Below are positions 50,811 to 58,586 of a stretch of 64,000 nucleotides of DNA, piece by piece. This DNA is from Comamonas sp. NLF-1-9 (lineage in GTDB: Bacteria > Pseudomonadota > Gammaproteobacteria > Burkholderiales > Burkholderiaceae_C), in NCBI RefSeq assembly GCF_019195435.1, contig NZ_CP078069.1, positions 1,736,001 through 1,800,000 of the forward strand, read 5' to 3'. The notes beneath the pieces are model-generated. The model did not search any database, was not told the DNA's origin, and saw only the letters and a program-made list of their open reading frames with translations. The position numbers were made by a program, and so were the translations under genes. Every line of letters begins with the position of its first letter. Position 1 is the first letter of the stretch.

Positions 50811-51476
50811 GTGAGCGCCGACACCATCCAGACCATCCTCATCTACGCCCTGCCCGTGCTGCTGTCCATCACGGTGCACGAGGCGGCCCACGGCTATGCC
50901 GCACGCCACTTTGGCGACCACACGGCCGAGAGGATGGGGCGCATCACGCTCAATCCGCTCAAGCACATCGACCCCATCGGCACCATCGTGATGCCGCTGC
51001 TCCTGTACTTCGCCACGGCGGGCAGCTTTCTCTTTGGCTACGCCAAGCCGGTGCCGGTCAACTTCGGCGCGCTCAGGAACCCCAAGCGCGACATGGTCTG
51101 GGTGGCGCTGGCCGGCCCGGCGTCCAACCTGGCGCAGGCCATTGGCTGGGCACTGCTGCTGGTGCTCTACGCGGCGCTGGGCGTGACCGAGATCTTCTTC
51201 GTCAAGATGGCCCAGGGCGGCATCCTGGCCAACCTGGTGATGTGGGCCTTCAACCTGTTTCCGCTGCCTCCGCTCGATGGCGGGCGCGTGCTCGTGGGGC
51301 TGCTGCCCTGGCGCCAGGCGCAGACGATGGCGCGCCTGGAGCCCTACGGTTTTTTCATCGTCATGGCGCTGGTCCTGGTCGGCGTGGTCGGCACCTGGTG
51401 GCTGACGCCGCTGATGAATTTCGGCTACGCGCTCATCCAGTGGATGATCACGCCGCTGCTTGCGCTCTTGCACTGA
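50811..51476 (+). CDS. site-2 protease family (M50) membrane metalloprotease
   Basis: A 221-residue intramembrane zinc protease with about five membrane segments. HEAAHGYAARHFGD is the HEXXH site, RITLNPLKHIDPIGTIVMP follows, and NLFPLPPLDGGRVL supplies the distal Asp. It has no PDZ domain, unlike RseP, and belongs to the small YwhC-like group with unknown substrates. The GTG start at 50811 fits homologues and the GACAAT just upstream. trpS follows after 9 bp and may be co-transcribed. Confidence 0.88.
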   Translation: MSADTIQTILIYALPVLLSITVHEAAHGYAARHFGDHTAERMGRITLNPLKHIDPIGTIVMPLLLYFATAGSFLFGYAKPVPVNFGALRNPKRDMVWVALAGPASNLAQAIGWALLLVLYAALGVTEIFFVKMAQGGILANLVMWAFNLFPLPPLDGGRVLVGLLPWRQAQTMARLEPYGFFIVMALVLVGVVGTWWLTPLMNFGYALIQWMITPLLALLH

Positions 51477-51485
51477 TTTCCTCTC

Positions 51486-52781
51486 ATGTCCATCACCCGT
51501 TTTCTCACCGGCATCACGCCCTCGGGCACGCCGCACCTGGGCAATTTCGTCGGCTCCATCCGGCCCTCGGTCGCGGCCAGCCGCAATCCCGAGGTGCAGA
51601 GCTTTTACTTCCTGGCCGACTACCACGCGCTGATCAAGTGCCAGGAGCCCGAGCGCGTGAACCGCTCGACGCTGGAGATCGCCGCGAGCTGGCTCGCCTG
51701 CGGGCTCGACCCCGACAAGGTCACCTTCTACCGCCAGAGCGACATCCCCGAAATCCCCGAGCTGCACTGGCTGCTCACCTGCGTGGCCGGCAAGGGTCTG
51801 CTCAACCGCGCGCACGCCTACAAGGCCGCGCAGGACAAGAACCGCGAGGCCGGGCGCGACCTCGACGACGGCGTCTCCGCCGGCCTGTTCATGTACCCGG
51901 TGCTGATGGCCGCAGACATCCTGATGTTCAACGCGCACAAGGTGCCCGTGGGGCGCGACCAGGTGCAGCACATCGAGATGGCGCGCGACATGGCGGCGAG
52001 CTTCAACCATCTCTACGGCGAGCACTTCACGCTTCCCGAGGCGGCGATCGAGGAGAGCGTCGCAACGCTCGCCGGCCTGGACGGGCGCAAGATGAGCAAG
52101 AGCTACGACAACACCATCCCGCTGTTTGCCAGGCGCGGCGAACTCAAGAAGCTGGTGATGTCCATCGTCACCGACTCGCGCGCGCCGGGCGAGCCCAAGC
52201 AGGTCGAGGGCTCGGCGCTGTTCCAGATCTACCAGGCCTTTGCCACGCCCGCAGAGGCCGCTGGCATGCGCCGCGCCTACGAAGACGGCATCGCCTGGGG
52301 CGAAGCCAAGCAACTGCTGTTTGAGCGCGTGGACCGGGAGCTCGCCCCTTTGCGCGCGCGCTACGAAGACCTCATGGCCCACCCCGATCAGGTAGAAGCG
52401 GTGCTGCGCGCCGGCGGCGAACGCGCGCGCGCGCTTTCGCACCCCTTTCTGCTGCGCCTGCGCAGCGCCGTCGGCCTGCGCCCGCTGCAAGCGGCCGCCC
52501 CGCATGCGGCAAAAGCAAAGCCCAAGGCGGCGGCCGAGTTGCCGCAGTTCAAGCAATACCGCGAGACGGATGGCAAGTTCTATTTCAAGCTGGTTGCGCC
52601 CGATGGCGCGCTGCTGCTGCAAAGCGAGGGTTTCGCCGCGCCGCGCGACGCTGCGCGCCTGATCACCCAGCTGCGCCAGACCGCGGGCGGGCTCACCGCC
52701 CTGCCCGCAGGGGCAGTGGCGCCCCCGGGCGTGGCGCTTGCTACCATCGCAGCTGCCCTTGAAGCGCTGGCGGCGGCTTGA
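51486..52781 (+). CDS. trpS: tryptophanyl-tRNA synthetase with C-terminal DUF1508-like extension
   Basis: A 431-residue class I synthetase charging tRNA-Trp. The HIGH box is TPHLGN in LTGITPSGTPHLGNFVGSI, and the KMSKS box is GRKMSKSYDN. The core ends near residue 330. The remaining ~100 residues are an extra region whose middle (QFKQYRETDGKFYFKL and LLLQSEGFAAPRDAARLI) resembles the YegP/DUF1508 fold. Such an appendage is absent from E. coli TrpS (334 aa). A role in tRNA or chaperone contacts is only a guess. Confidence 0.94.
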   Translation: MSITRFLTGITPSGTPHLGNFVGSIRPSVAASRNPEVQSFYFLADYHALIKCQEPERVNRSTLEIAASWLACGLDPDKVTFYRQSDIPEIPELHWLLTCVAGKGLLNRAHAYKAAQDKNREAGRDLDDGVSAGLFMYPVLMAADILMFNAHKVPVGRDQVQHIEMARDMAASFNHLYGEHFTLPEAAIEESVATLAGLDGRKMSKSYDNTIPLFARRGELKKLVMSIVTDSRAPGEPKQVEGSALFQIYQAFATPAEAAGMRRAYEDGIAWGEAKQLLFERVDRELAPLRARYEDLMAHPDQVEAVLRAGGERARALSHPFLLRLRSAVGLRPLQAAAPHAAKAKPKAAAELPQFKQYRETDGKFYFKLVAPDGALLLQSEGFAAPRDAARLITQLRQTAGGLTALPAGAVAPPGVALATIAAALEALAAA

Positions 52782-52794
52782 ACCCTCGGGGTCG

Positions 52795-52853
52795 CTCTGT
52801 ATTTGGTAGCTGCTTGCGCAGACTGGACAAGCGTCAGGGGCATAAAATACTCT
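52795..52853 (+). repeat. dispersed ~60-bp hairpin repeat, copy D
   Basis: Lies between trpS and the response regulator gene. TATTTGGTAGCTGCTTGCGC, then GACTGGACAAGCGTCAGG and CATAAAATACT. The tail contains TAAAAT (52843-52848), which may act as the -10 of the downstream gene; it closely matches copy H. Confidence 0.7.
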
Positions 52854-52870
52854 GATCAGGAGATGCCAAC

Positions 52871-53584
52871 ATGCGCATTGCTGCGGTGGACGACGACCCG
52901 CTACAGCTCGAGTTCTATGCCAAGGCGCTGGGCGCGCAAAACCACGGCTTTCACGGTTTTGCCAATGCCGAGGCGCTGCGCCGCCATCTGCGCCGCGAGA
53001 CCTTTGACCTGCTCATCGTCGACTGGCAGCTGCCCGATGCCGACGGCCCCGATCTGGTGCGCGAAATCCGCACCCACTACGGCGCCGACATGCCCATCCT
53101 CTTCGTCACCCTGCGCGACAGTGAAGCCGACCTGGTGCGCGGCCTGGCCAGCGGCGGCGACGACTACATGAGCAAGCCGGTGCGCCTGGCCGAATTCAAC
53201 GCCCGCCTGAACGCGCTGCTGCGCCGCGCCTGGCCCAGCAGCCAGGAATCGACGCTGGATTTTGGCCGCTACCGCTTTCACACCGACCGGCGCAGCCTGG
53301 AGATGGACGGCCAGCCCCTGGCCCTGAGCGAGCGCGAATACGACATCGCGCTGCTGCTGTTCAGCAACATGGGCCGCCTGCTCTCGCGCGACCATCTGCG
53401 CGAGGCCGTCTGGGGTTACAGCGCCGGGGTGATCTCGCGCTCGCTCGATACCCACATCTCGCGCCTGCGCGCGCTGCTGGACCTGCAGCCGGCCAGCGGG
53501 CTGGTGATCACCGCCGTCTATGGCATAGGCTATCGGCTCGAGCGCCTGCCGGAGCCCGAGCCCGCGCACGCCGCCCAAGCCTAG
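52871..53584 (+). CDS. OmpR-family response regulator
   Basis: A 237-residue response regulator. Receiver: AAVDDDPLQ acidic pocket, Asp51 in IVDWQLPDADG, and YMSKPV with the conserved Lys. Winged-helix DNA-binding domain from ~130 (ALSEREYDIALLLFSNMGRLLSRDHLREAVWG). It is followed closely by a FecR/LysM protein and a CHASE2 histidine kinase, its likely partner. Targets unknown; possibly the FecR/LysM gene itself. GGAG lies before the ATG. Confidence 0.9.
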   Translation: MRIAAVDDDPLQLEFYAKALGAQNHGFHGFANAEALRRHLRRETFDLLIVDWQLPDADGPDLVREIRTHYGADMPILFVTLRDSEADLVRGLASGGDDYMSKPVRLAEFNARLNALLRRAWPSSQESTLDFGRYRFHTDRRSLEMDGQPLALSEREYDIALLLFSNMGRLLSRDHLREAVWGYSAGVISRSLDTHISRLRALLDLQPASGLVITAVYGIGYRLERLPEPEPAHAAQA

Positions 53585-53614
53585 CCGGCCCCGGCGCCCC
53601 ACCACGGAGAGAAC

Positions 53615-55315
53615 ATGAGCACCAGGACGCGAGCTGCACGCAAGACGCTGGCCGCCTGGCCCGCGCTGGCGGCGCTGGCCTGGGCCCTGCCCCAGACCAG
53701 CGCGGCGCAGACGCCGGCCAGCGCGCAGGACATCACCCACCATGTGGTGCGCGGCGACACCCTGCATGCGCTGGCCGCACGCTATCTGGACGACGCCGCC
53801 CAGTGGCCCGCGCTGGCTCAGGCCAATCACATTCGCAACCCGCGGCGCCTGCAGCCCGGCAGCGTGCTGCACATACCGCAGGCCCTGCAACCCTGGGCCA
53901 GCGCGACGGTGCAGTACGTGCGCGGCGGCGCCCAGGCCGCGCTCCCCGGCAAGGAGGCCGCCAGCCCCGTCGCGGCGGGCGCCGAACTGCCCGAAGGCAC
54001 GCGCGTGCAACTGGAGCAGGACGCCTACCTGAGCATACGGCTGAGCGACGGCAGCGTCGTGCGCGTGCACGGCGGCTCCGACCTGCAGTTGCAGCGCCTG
54101 CGCAAGCGCGCCCGCCCGGGCAGCGCGCGTTCGGTGCTGGAGTTGCAACGCGGCACGCTCGAACCCAGCGCCACGCCCGATCCGGCCGGGCAAGCACCGC
54201 TGGACATCCACACGCCCCATGCCAGCGCCAGCGTGCGCGGCACGCGGTTTTCCGTCGAGGCCGATGCAAGCGGGCGCACACTCACCGCGGTCACCGAGGG
54301 CGTGGTCGCGCTGCAAGGCAGCGAGCGGGCGGGCGGCCAGGCGCTGCTGCAGCACGGCTGGGGCGCAGTGGTCGACGCGGACGGCCGGGCCGCGCCGCCC
54401 GTGGCCTTGCTTGCAGCGCCCGATGCGCGCGCCCTGCCCACGCTGGCCCAGGACGCCGACTTCCTGCGCCTGAAGCTGCCCCGGGTGCCAGGCGCGCAGG
54501 CCTACCAGGTGCAATTGGCGCGCGACGCCGAGCTCACCGAGGTGCTGCGCGCCGCCACCGCGCCCGATCCCGAATTCAGCCTGCCGGCGGTGCAGGACGG
54601 CCGCTACCAGCTTGCGGTACGCGCCATCGACGCCCACGGACTGCCCGGCCAGAGGGCGCAAACCCTGCTCACCGTCAAGGCGCACCCCATCGCGCCGCTC
54701 TACCAGAGCCCGCAGCAGGACGCGCAAGTCGCCGGCCCCGCCGTGCAGCTGCAATGCACGCGCGTGGCCGAGGCGGCGCGCTACCGCATCCAGTTGGCCC
54801 GCGACGCCAGTTTCGACCCAGCCCTGCTCGACGCCACCAGCGACGGCGACTGCCAGGCGCTCACGCCGGCGCTGGCGCCGGGGCGCTATCTGTGGCGCAT
54901 CGCCAGCCTGCGCCGGCTGGACGACGGCCGCTGGGACCAGGGCCCCTACGCCCAGGCCCAAGGCTTCACGCTGCTGCCCGAGGCACCCTCTGCCGACGCG
55001 CTGCACAGCAGGCAGTCGGCCGACGCGGCCACCGTGCTCAGTTGGCCGGCCCAGACCGGTCAGCGCTACCGGCTGCAATTGGCGCGCGAGCCCGACTTCG
55101 CGCGGCTGCTGGCCGATGAGACGCTGGAACAGGCCACCTGGTCCGCCGCCGACCTTCCCGCCGGGCGTTATTTCGTGCGCCTGCGCAGCATCGACGCCTC
55201 GGGCCTGGAGAGCGCGTTCTCCGCGCCCCATGTGCTGAGCGTGGTCGCGCCGCTGCGCAGCTCCACCGGCCAGGCCATCACCAGCGGCGATGGCAGCCCG
55301 GTTCAGCGCCCCTGA
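53615..55315 (+). CDS. exported LysM + FecR-domain protein with fibronectin-like repeats
   Basis: A 566-residue exported protein. Signal ~1-31 (ends TSAAQ). LysM domain ~42-92 (HHVVRGDTLHALAARYL.. LQPGSVLHIP) for peptidoglycan binding. FecR domain ~95-250 with HTPHASASVRGTRFSV and VTEGVVALQG. Then about three fibronectin-III-like repeats, each with YQVQLARD / YRIQLARD / YRLQLARE and a late GRYxxRxxSxD motif. There is no membrane anchor, so it probably sits on the cell wall. In the trio it may be the periplasmic input for the CHASE2 kinase. Confidence 0.85.
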   Translation: MSTRTRAARKTLAAWPALAALAWALPQTSAAQTPASAQDITHHVVRGDTLHALAARYLDDAAQWPALAQANHIRNPRRLQPGSVLHIPQALQPWASATVQYVRGGAQAALPGKEAASPVAAGAELPEGTRVQLEQDAYLSIRLSDGSVVRVHGGSDLQLQRLRKRARPGSARSVLELQRGTLEPSATPDPAGQAPLDIHTPHASASVRGTRFSVEADASGRTLTAVTEGVVALQGSERAGGQALLQHGWGAVVDADGRAAPPVALLAAPDARALPTLAQDADFLRLKLPRVPGAQAYQVQLARDAELTEVLRAATAPDPEFSLPAVQDGRYQLAVRAIDAHGLPGQRAQTLLTVKAHPIAPLYQSPQQDAQVAGPAVQLQCTRVAEAARYRIQLARDASFDPALLDATSDGDCQALTPALAPGRYLWRIASLRRLDDGRWDQGPYAQAQGFTLLPEAPSADALHSRQSADAATVLSWPAQTGQRYRLQLAREPDFARLLADETLEQATWSAADLPAGRYFVRLRSIDASGLESAFSAPHVLSVVAPLRSSTGQAITSGDGSPVQRP

Positions 55316-55336
55316 GGCGCGCGCCAGCGCACGCGC

Positions 55337-57655
55337 ATGAGCAGGGCGCTGCCACGCCGTCTGGCCTACCTGCGCGAATGGCTGCTGCTGGCCGCCCTGC
55401 TGCTCGGGCTGACCGCGCTCGTGAGCGGCCGCGCCAGCCTGCCGCGGCTGGACTATCTGGTGCAAGACCTCGGCACCCGGCTGCTGGCGCCGGCGGCGCG
55501 CACCGACATCGTGCTCGTGGCCATCGACGACCGCAGCATCGCCGCCATAGGCCGCTGGCCCTGGCGGCGCGCGCTGCATGCGGAGCTGATCGGCCGCATC
55601 TCGGCGCAGCAGCCGCGCGCCATCGGCCTGGACGTGTTACTCGGCGAGGAAGACCTCGAATACCCGCAGGACGACTTGCTGCTGGCGCGCGCGATCGCAC
55701 GCAGCGCCCGCGTGGTGCTGCCGGTTGCGCGCCGTGCCCAGGCAGACCTGGCCGCGCCCGACCTGCCGCTGCCGGCGTTTGCCGCGGCGGCGGCCGAGCT
55801 CGGGCATGTGCAGGTGCAGGTCGGCAGCGACGGTGTCGCCCGCGGCATCTACCAGCTTGAAGGCCCGGCCGACGCCCCCTGGCCGCATCTGAGCAGGGCA
55901 CTGCGCTGCGCCGCCGGCGAGCCAGACCCCGCCTGCCGCGGCCATGTAGAGGCCGGCGTCGGCCCCTGGGTGCGGCTGCAGCCGCGCCAGCTCGCCTTCG
56001 CCCGGGGCGAGCCGGCGTTTGCCAGCCATTCCTACATCGACGTGCTGACCGGCCGCGTTGCGCCCGATGCCTTTGCCGGCAAATACGTGCTCATTGGCGC
56101 AACCGCTACCGGCCTGGGCGACCACTACGCCATTCCGCCCGGCGCGGGGGCCAGCCGCATCGCCGGGGTGCAGCTGCTCGCCCATGCGCTCAATACCGAA
56201 CTCTCCGGGCGGGGCAGCATCAGCGCCGGCACCGCGGCCACGCTGGCGCTCAACCTGGCCGCCGTCACCGCGGCGCTGGTCGGGCTCTGGCTGTTCGGCC
56301 CGCTGGGCAGCCTGCTTGCCTGCATTGCGCTGGCCGGGCTCACGCTGACGCTGGCCTTGCTCGCCCCCGCGCTCTGGGGGCTGCAGTGGAGCCCCTCGGG
56401 CGCGCTGGTCGGCATCGCAGCCGCCTACCCGCTGTGGAGCTGGCGGCGGCTGAGTTTTGCCGCGCGCTTCCTGCAGCGTGAACTGGCCGCCCTGCACCGC
56501 GAAGGCCTGGCGCTGCATGCCGAGGACACGGCGCACCGCCTGGGCGCCGACCGGCTGGGCCAGCGCATCCATGCCGTGGAAGCGGCAACACGCCAGCTGC
56601 GCAGCCTGCACCACTACATCGCCGACAGCCTGAAGCACCTGCCCTCCCCGACCTTCGTCTGCGACGCAGCCGGGCGCATCACCCTGGCCACGCAGGCCGC
56701 CGACGTCTTTGCCAGCGACGCCCGGCCGCTGCTGCGCGAGGCGCTCACGCAGGTGCTGGCAAACCTGGTGCACCCGCTCAGCGGCGCGCCGCTGCTGGCC
56801 AGCTGGCCGCCGCATGCAGAGCACTTGCACAAGCCCCAGGAAGGCCGCGACGCCCGTGGCCGGCGCTGGCTGATGCTGACCAGCACCTTTGCGCAGGCCG
56901 AGCAGCAGCATTGGCTGATCACGCTGGTAGACCTGACCGAGATGCGCCAGGCGCAGGAGCAGCGCGACCAGGCCCTGCGCTTCATATCGCACGACCTGCG
57001 CAGCCCCGCCAGTGCCATCCTGACGCTGCTGGAGATGCAGCGCAGCCTGCCCGAGCCACTGGCCGAAGCGCAGTTGCAGGCGCGCATTGCGCGCCACGCC
57101 CGCGCGCTGCTCACCATGGCCGAGGATTTCACCGAACTGGCCAGCGCGCAGACGCAGAAACTGCGCCGCGAGACGCTGGACCTGGTGGCGCTGCTGCACG
57201 ACGCGGTGCAGCAAAGCTGGGCGCAGGCGCAGGCGCGCGGGGTGCAGGTGCGCATTGTCCGAGCCCCGGCGCAGGCTCCGTGCGAGGGCGACCGTCACAT
57301 GCTGACGCGCGCCATCGCCAATTTGCTGAACAACGCCATCAAGTACACCGCTGCGCACACCGAGGTCGAATGCGCGATCACCGAGCTGCAGGGCTGCTGG
57401 CAGATTGGCGTGCGCGACCACGGCCCGGGCATCGCGCCCGAGCAGCATCAGCGCATCTTCAAGGCCTTCGAACGGCTGCACGCGCCCGGGGCCAGCCCGG
57501 GCGAGGGCTTCGGCCTGGGCCTGGCCTTCGTGCAGGAAGCCATGCGCCGGCACGCCGGCGCGGCCCGGGTGCGCAGCGACGGCCAAAATGGCAGCGAATT
57601 CCTGCTCCTGCTGCCCATGGCGCCCGCCGCGGGCGCGCCGGCGATCAGCGATTGA
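55337..57655 (+). CDS. CHASE2-domain sensor histidine kinase
   Basis: A 772-residue membrane kinase. A first membrane segment (~14-32) and a large periplasmic CHASE2 domain (~40-290; VLVAIDDRSIAAIGRWPWRR, YVLIGATATGLGDHYAIP) are followed by three membrane segments (~295-365), a PAS-like region (~430-530), the H-box RFISHDLRSPASAIL, N-box NLLNNAIKYT and G-boxes DHGPGIAPE and GFGLGLAF. CHASE2 ligands are generally unknown. It is 21 bp after the FecR/LysM gene and downstream of an OmpR-type regulator, so it completes a signalling operon. Its end overlaps the convergent AhpD-like gene by 11 bp. Confidence 0.9.
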   Translation: MSRALPRRLAYLREWLLLAALLLGLTALVSGRASLPRLDYLVQDLGTRLLAPAARTDIVLVAIDDRSIAAIGRWPWRRALHAELIGRISAQQPRAIGLDVLLGEEDLEYPQDDLLLARAIARSARVVLPVARRAQADLAAPDLPLPAFAAAAAELGHVQVQVGSDGVARGIYQLEGPADAPWPHLSRALRCAAGEPDPACRGHVEAGVGPWVRLQPRQLAFARGEPAFASHSYIDVLTGRVAPDAFAGKYVLIGATATGLGDHYAIPPGAGASRIAGVQLLAHALNTELSGRGSISAGTAATLALNLAAVTAALVGLWLFGPLGSLLACIALAGLTLTLALLAPALWGLQWSPSGALVGIAAAYPLWSWRRLSFAARFLQRELAALHREGLALHAEDTAHRLGADRLGQRIHAVEAATRQLRSLHHYIADSLKHLPSPTFVCDAAGRITLATQAADVFASDARPLLREALTQVLANLVHPLSGAPLLASWPPHAEHLHKPQEGRDARGRRWLMLTSTFAQAEQQHWLITLVDLTEMRQAQEQRDQALRFISHDLRSPASAILTLLEMQRSLPEPLAEAQLQARIARHARALLTMAEDFTELASAQTQKLRRETLDLVALLHDAVQQSWAQAQARGVQVRIVRAPAQAPCEGDRHMLTRAIANLLNNAIKYTAAHTEVECAITELQGCWQIGVRDHGPGIAPEQHQRIFKAFERLHAPGASPGEGFGLGLAFVQEAMRRHAGAARVRSDGQNGSEFLLLLPMAPAAGAPAISD

Positions 57656-58223
57656 GCCCGTGGTACTCGAGGTTGGGCATCATGCTCACGCCGGTGGACA
57701 TGCGGTTGGTCATGTTGTAGAAGCCCGTGGCCGTCACGATGTCCCAGATGTCGCGGTCGGAAAAACCCGCATCGCGCAGCGCCTGGCGGTCCTCCTCCTG
57801 CACCTTGGCCGGGGTCTCGGTGAGTCGGGTCGCAAAGCCCAGCATCGCGCGCTCGCGCGGCGAGAGTTTGGCGCTGCGCCAGTTCATCACCAGCAGCTCG
57901 CCGAGCACCGGGTCGCCCGAGAGCTTGCGCACCGCCTGGCCGTGGGAGACCAGGCAGTAATAGCAGTGGTTGATGGACGAGACCACGACCGCGATCATCT
58001 CGCGCTCCAGACGCGACAGGCCCGACTCGCCGAGCATCACCTCGTTGTAGAAATTGGCGAAGTTGCGCAGCTTGTCCTGATTGAAGGACAGCGCGCGCAG
58101 CACGTTGGGCACCATGCCGAGCTTTTCCTCGCACACTTCGAAGTAGCGGCGCATGTCCTCGTCGAGCTCGGAGGTCGCCGGCACGGGAAGGTCGAGCGCG
58201 GTGAGATAAGTGGGCTGGTGCAT
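57645..58223 (-). CDS. peroxidase-related AhpD/carboxymuconolactone-decarboxylase-like protein
   Basis: A 192-residue helical protein with the AhpD core. NHCYYCLVSHGQAV supplies the CxxC-His site, and EREMIAVVVSSIN precedes it. The longer C-terminal half with SDRDIWDIVTATGFYNMTNRM matches the 'uncharacterised peroxidase-related enzyme' subfamily. It would act as a cytoplasmic thiol peroxidase. It stands alone, and AGGAG precedes the ATG at 58223. Confidence 0.87.
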   Translation of the reverse strand: MHQPTYLTALDLPVPATSELDEDMRRYFEVCEEKLGMVPNVLRALSFNQDKLRNFANFYNEVMLGESGLSRLEREMIAVVVSSINHCYYCLVSHGQAVRKLSGDPVLGELLVMNWRSAKLSPRERAMLGFATRLTETPAKVQEEDRQALRDAGFSDRDIWDIVTATGFYNMTNRMSTGVSMMPNLEYHGLNR

Positions 58224-58274
58224 GGGGCTTCTCCTGACGATGGGGTGGGGCGAGGCTCAAGTATCGAACCTTAT

Positions 58275-58434
58275 GGCAACGCTGAACAAGCCCCTCGCGC
58301 GTCGCGCATCCCAGCCTGGGGCCGTCTGCGGCGTTGCAAATCCTCGCAATAGCGTCGGCTATTGCTGCGGTTTGCGCCTTGCAGCCCATCCCCATGCCGG
58401 GCGCGCGCCATCGCGGGGACTTGCTCAGCGTTGC
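58275..58434. repeat. ~160-bp palindromic dispersed repeat, copy 2
   Basis: A near-perfect palindrome. The left end GGCAACGCTGAACAAG and the reverse complement of the right end GGCAACGCTGAGCAAG match, and the exact centre is GCAATAGC-GTCG-GCTATTGC. It shares length and long sequence blocks with copy 1 (15267-15424). It fills the first half of the 363-bp gap between the AhpD-like gene and the LIV operon. No ORF of note. Confidence 0.8.
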
Positions 58435-58511
58435 CTTAGCCAGGCAGCTTGCGCGAGACTGTCGCCCGCCAGACATTTCCCGGGGTTTACACCCACACAC
58501 CCGCGCGGCAA

Positions 58512-58530
58512 TTGACGCTAACGTAAGCGT
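58512..58530 (+). promoter_or_regulatory. palindromic operator and -35 of the LIV/acyl-CoA ligase operon
   Basis: ACGCTAACGTAAGCGT (58515-58530) is a 16-bp palindrome with one mismatch pair, overlapping TTGACG (58512-58517) that could be a -35; GACATT at 58536-58541 is an 18-bp-spaced but weak -10. The core resembles TTNACGTNAACGTNAA sites of LiuR-like MerR regulators of acyl-CoA genes. No regulator gene is adjacent. Confidence 0.5.
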
Positions 58531-58586
58531 TCACGGACATTGCTGCGCCCCATTTCCTGCGGTGCGCTCAGTCAACGGAGACAGAT

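Noticed and set aside
52737-52790. Possible repeat copy at the trpS 3' end
   Set aside because: GCTACCATCGCAGCTGCCC is reminiscent, but the following sequence is explained by an Ala-rich C-terminus and lacks the hairpin core.
52901-55579. 892-codon minus-strand frame opposite the response regulator and FecR genes
   Set aside because: Gln/Arg/Ala-rich with no domain; the plus-strand genes have complete motifs.
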